Below, in pieces: positions 61,891 to 64,000 of a stretch of DNA of 64,000 nucleotides. This DNA comes from Hymenobacter sp. APR13 (lineage in GTDB: Bacteria > Bacteroidota > Bacteroidia > Cytophagales > Hymenobacteraceae). The notes under the pieces are model-generated. The model searched no databases and was not told the origin of the DNA. It was given only the letters and a program-made list of their open reading frames with translations. The stretch spans positions 2,289,001 to 2,353,000 of the forward strand of contig NZ_CP006587.1 of the NCBI RefSeq assembly GCF_000737515.1, written 5' to 3'. Position 1 is the stretch's first letter; every line of letters begins with the position of its first letter. A program made the position numbers and the translations under genes.

Positions 61891-64000
61891 ATGGACGCCA
61901 ACTCTTATATCGCCAACGCCCACGGCGACTACCTCGACAACCTGTACCAGTCTTACAAGGCCGACCCGCAGTCGGTGGATGCGAGCTGGCAGAAATTCTT
62001 TGAAGGCTTCGACTTCGCCCAGCAGTACCCCGAGGACGGGATGCCGCAGGCCGATGGCGAAGGCGTGCTGACCACCTCGGCCAGCACCAACCAGGCCGGC
62101 GCCGTTCGGGCCGTGGACACGGTGGCCGCCGACAAGGAAACGCAGGTACGCAACCTGATTCACGCCTACCGCAGCCGCGGCCACTTGGTGGCCAAAACCA
62201 ACCCGGTGCGCGAGCGGAAGGACCGTAAGGCCCGCCTCAGCATTGCCGACTTCGGCCTGAGCGACGCCGACCTCGATACCAAATTCAAGAACGGTGAAGT
62301 GCTGGGCCTGGGCTCGGAAGCCACGCTGCGCGAGATTGTGGCTGCCTTGCAGAAGGTGTACACCCGCACCATCGGCTTCGAGTACATGTACATCCGCGAC
62401 CCGCAGGTGCTCGACTGGTTCCGTGAGAAAGTGGAGAAGGACTCGCTGAGCTTCAACCCCGGCGTGGAGTACAAGAAGCGCATCCTCAAAAAGCTGAATG
62501 AGGCTGTAGTGTTCGAGAACTTCCTGCATACGAAGTTCCTGGGCCAGAAGCGCTTCTCGCTGGAAGGTGGCGAATCGACCATTCCGGCCCTCGACGCTAT
62601 TATTAATAAGGCTTCGGAGCTGGGCGTACAGGAAGTGATGATTGGCATGGCCCACCGCGGCCGTCTGAACGTGCTGGCCAACATAATGGGCAAAACCTAC
62701 GAGCAGATTTTCTCGGAATTCGAGGGAACTGCCGTACCTGACCTGACCATGGGCGACGGCGACGTGAAGTACCACATGGGCTACTCGTCGGAGGTGGAAG
62801 CTGAGGGCGGCCAGAAGGTGAACCTGAAGCTGGCCCCCAACCCCTCGCACCTGGAGGCGGTGAACCCCGTGGTGGAAGGCTTCGTGCGCGCCAAGATTGA
62901 GCACCAGTATGGCGGCGACTACCACCAGATTCTGCCCATCCTCATCCACGGCGACGCGGCTTTGGCCGGCCAGGGCATCGGTTACGAGCTGACCCAGATG
63001 TCGTTGCTGGAAGGCTACCGCACCGGTGGCACGCTGCACTTCGTGATTAACAACCAGGTGGGCTTCACCACCGATTTCGAGGACGCCCGCTCTTCAATTT
63101 ACAGCACCGACCTCGCCAAAATTATCGATGCGCCGGTGCTGCACGTGAACGGCGACGACCCCGAAGCCGTGGTGTTTGCCGTGCGCCTCGCCACCGAGTA
63201 CCGCCAGCAGTTCCACGCCGATATCTTCATTGATATGGTGTGCTACCGCCGCCACGGCCATAACGAGTCGGACGAGCCCAAGTTCACCCAGCCCACCCTC
63301 TATAACCTCATCAGCAAGCACCAGAACCCCCGCGAGGTGTACAACGCCATGCTGGTGCAGCGCGGCGACGTGGACGCGCAGCTGGCCCAGCAGATGGACA
63401 AGGAGTTCCGCGACACCCTGCAGGCCCGCCTGGACATGGTGAAGCAGAAGCCGCTGCCCTACAACTACCAGCCCCTCGAAAACGAGTGGCGCACCCTGCG
63501 CCGCAGCAAGCCCGAGGACTTCGAGAAGTCGCCGGAAACGGGCATCAGCGAGGAAGTGGTGGCCAAAGTTGGCAAGGCCCTGACTACGCTGCCCGAAGGC
63601 TTCCGCCCCCTGAAGCAGATTGAAAAGCTGATGGAGGAGCGCAAGAAGATGTTCTTCGAGACGCGCATGCTGAACTGGGCCGCCGGCGAGCTGCTGGCCT
63701 ACGGCTCCTTGCTCGACGAGAAGCACATTGTGCGCGTGAGCGGCCAGGACGTGCAGCGCGGCACGTTCTCGCACCGCCACGCCGTACTGCACGACGCCGA
63801 AACCTCGGCCCCGTACAACTCGCTCAACTACATTGGCGAAGGCCAGGAGAAGCTGAGCATCTACAACTCGCTGCTGAGCGAGTACGCGGTGCTGGGCTTC
63901 GAATTCGGCTACGCCATGGCCAACCCCACGGCCCTGGTAATCTGGGAAGCCCAGTTCGGCGACTTCGCCAACGGTGCCCAGACCATGATTGACCAGTTCA
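61891..64000 (+). CDS. sucA: 2-oxoglutarate dehydrogenase E1, 3' part outside window
   Basis: First 703 codons of SucA, which decarboxylates 2-oxoglutarate with ThDP and passes the succinyl group to lipoyl-E2. N-terminal YIANAHGDYLDNLYQSYKADPQSVDASWQKFFEGF is the E2-binding and leader region of OGDH E1. Further signatures are IGMAHRGRLNVLAN, the ThDP-binding IHGDAALAGQGIGYEL and VINNQVGFTT, CYRRHGHNESDEPKFTQP, and the C-half RVSGQDVQRGTFSHRHAVLHD and AQFGDFANGAQTMIDQF at the edge. The frame is intact to the window end. The 195-nt leader lacks an ORF. Confidence 0.95.
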   Translation, partial: MDANSYIANAHGDYLDNLYQSYKADPQSVDASWQKFFEGFDFAQQYPEDGMPQADGEGVLTTSASTNQAGAVRAVDTVAADKETQVRNLIHAYRSRGHLVAKTNPVRERKDRKARLSIADFGLSDADLDTKFKNGEVLGLGSEATLREIVAALQKVYTRTIGFEYMYIRDPQVLDWFREKVEKDSLSFNPGVEYKKRILKKLNEAVVFENFLHTKFLGQKRFSLEGGESTIPALDAIINKASELGVQEVMIGMAHRGRLNVLANIMGKTYEQIFSEFEGTAVPDLTMGDGDVKYHMGYSSEVEAEGGQKVNLKLAPNPSHLEAVNPVVEGFVRAKIEHQYGGDYHQILPILIHGDAALAGQGIGYELTQMSLLEGYRTGGTLHFVINNQVGFTTDFEDARSSIYSTDLAKIIDAPVLHVNGDDPEAVVFAVRLATEYRQQFHADIFIDMVCYRRHGHNESDEPKFTQPTLYNLISKHQNPREVYNAMLVQRGDVDAQLAQQMDKEFRDTLQARLDMVKQKPLPYNYQPLENEWRTLRRSKPEDFEKSPETGISEEVVAKVGKALTTLPEGFRPLKQIEKLMEERKKMFFETRMLNWAAGELLAYGSLLDEKHIVRVSGQDVQRGTFSHRHAVLHDAETSAPYNSLNYIGEGQEKLSIYNSLLSEYAVLGFEFGYAMANPTALVIWEAQFGDFANGAQTMIDQF

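Overview
The window reads as a stretch of chromosome from a high-GC member of the Bacteroidota, most likely a Hymenobacter-like organism (order Cytophagales). The signs are a type IX secretion C-terminal sorting domain, a SusC-like TonB receptor, DUF3575 porin-like proteins, a BT_3928-type DoxX protein, pheS with the zinc-cluster insert, a YtxJ bacillithiol-type redox protein, many small secreted or lipo-proteins, and TAnnTTTG-type -7 promoter elements close to start codons. I saw no rRNA, prophage, insertion sequence or CRISPR array. One tRNA (Asn, GTT) is present.

Layout. 0-9 kb: small unknown genes, MnmD-type tRNA methyltransferase, hotdog thioesterase, rlmN, two tandem DUF3575 outer-membrane proteins, a YihY/BrkB membrane protein, an SDR oxidoreductase and a DUF3891 protein. 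9-16 kb: threonine catabolism (SDR-type threonine dehydrogenase and 2-amino-3-ketobutyrate CoA ligase) around a patatin lipase, then a decayed type I restriction R subunit. 16-24 kb: two outer-membrane-like proteins; folP-cdaA facing DUF1599 and BT_3928; an orphan peptide-ABC permease; shikimate kinase; a fatty-acid hydroxylase. 25-33 kb: a T9SS-secreted adhesin-like protein, tRNA-Asn, a degenerate Rieske lipoprotein, pheS, then a cluster of disordered secreted proteins sharing the short motif TTDYxGRPL. 32-38 kb: M16 peptidase, polytopic membrane protein, SusC-like receptor without SusD. 38-50 kb: fused 2-oxoacid dehydrogenase E1 alpha/beta, ytxJ, OsmC, lipA, gcvP and a saccharopine/alanine-dehydrogenase-like enzyme. 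50-64 kb: DUF1206, a stand-alone DprA/SLOG-like protein, CsbD, a TPR-like protein, a NERD-like/coiled-coil/WG-repeat membrane protein, a degenerate HNH-like protein, a 3D-domain protein, a yellow/MRJP-like lipoprotein and the start of sucA.

Metabolic theme: tdh, kbl and gcvP form a threonine-to-glycine-to-C1 route, and lipA supplies lipoate to the complexes that contain gcvP, sucA and the fused E1. These genes are scattered and not in one operon.

The least explained part of the window is its intergenic DNA. Four families of BIME-like paired palindromes are present, one of which shows co-varying stem bases between copies. A fifth class has inverted arms made of 7-nt units, with a word specific to each element built around TAG, TGAG or GGGAT. 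Five such elements occur; in two, all four flanking genes end in a TAG codon at the arm, and one has become the coding linker of the fused E1. Most other gene ends carry long, often perfect, bidirectional terminator hairpins.
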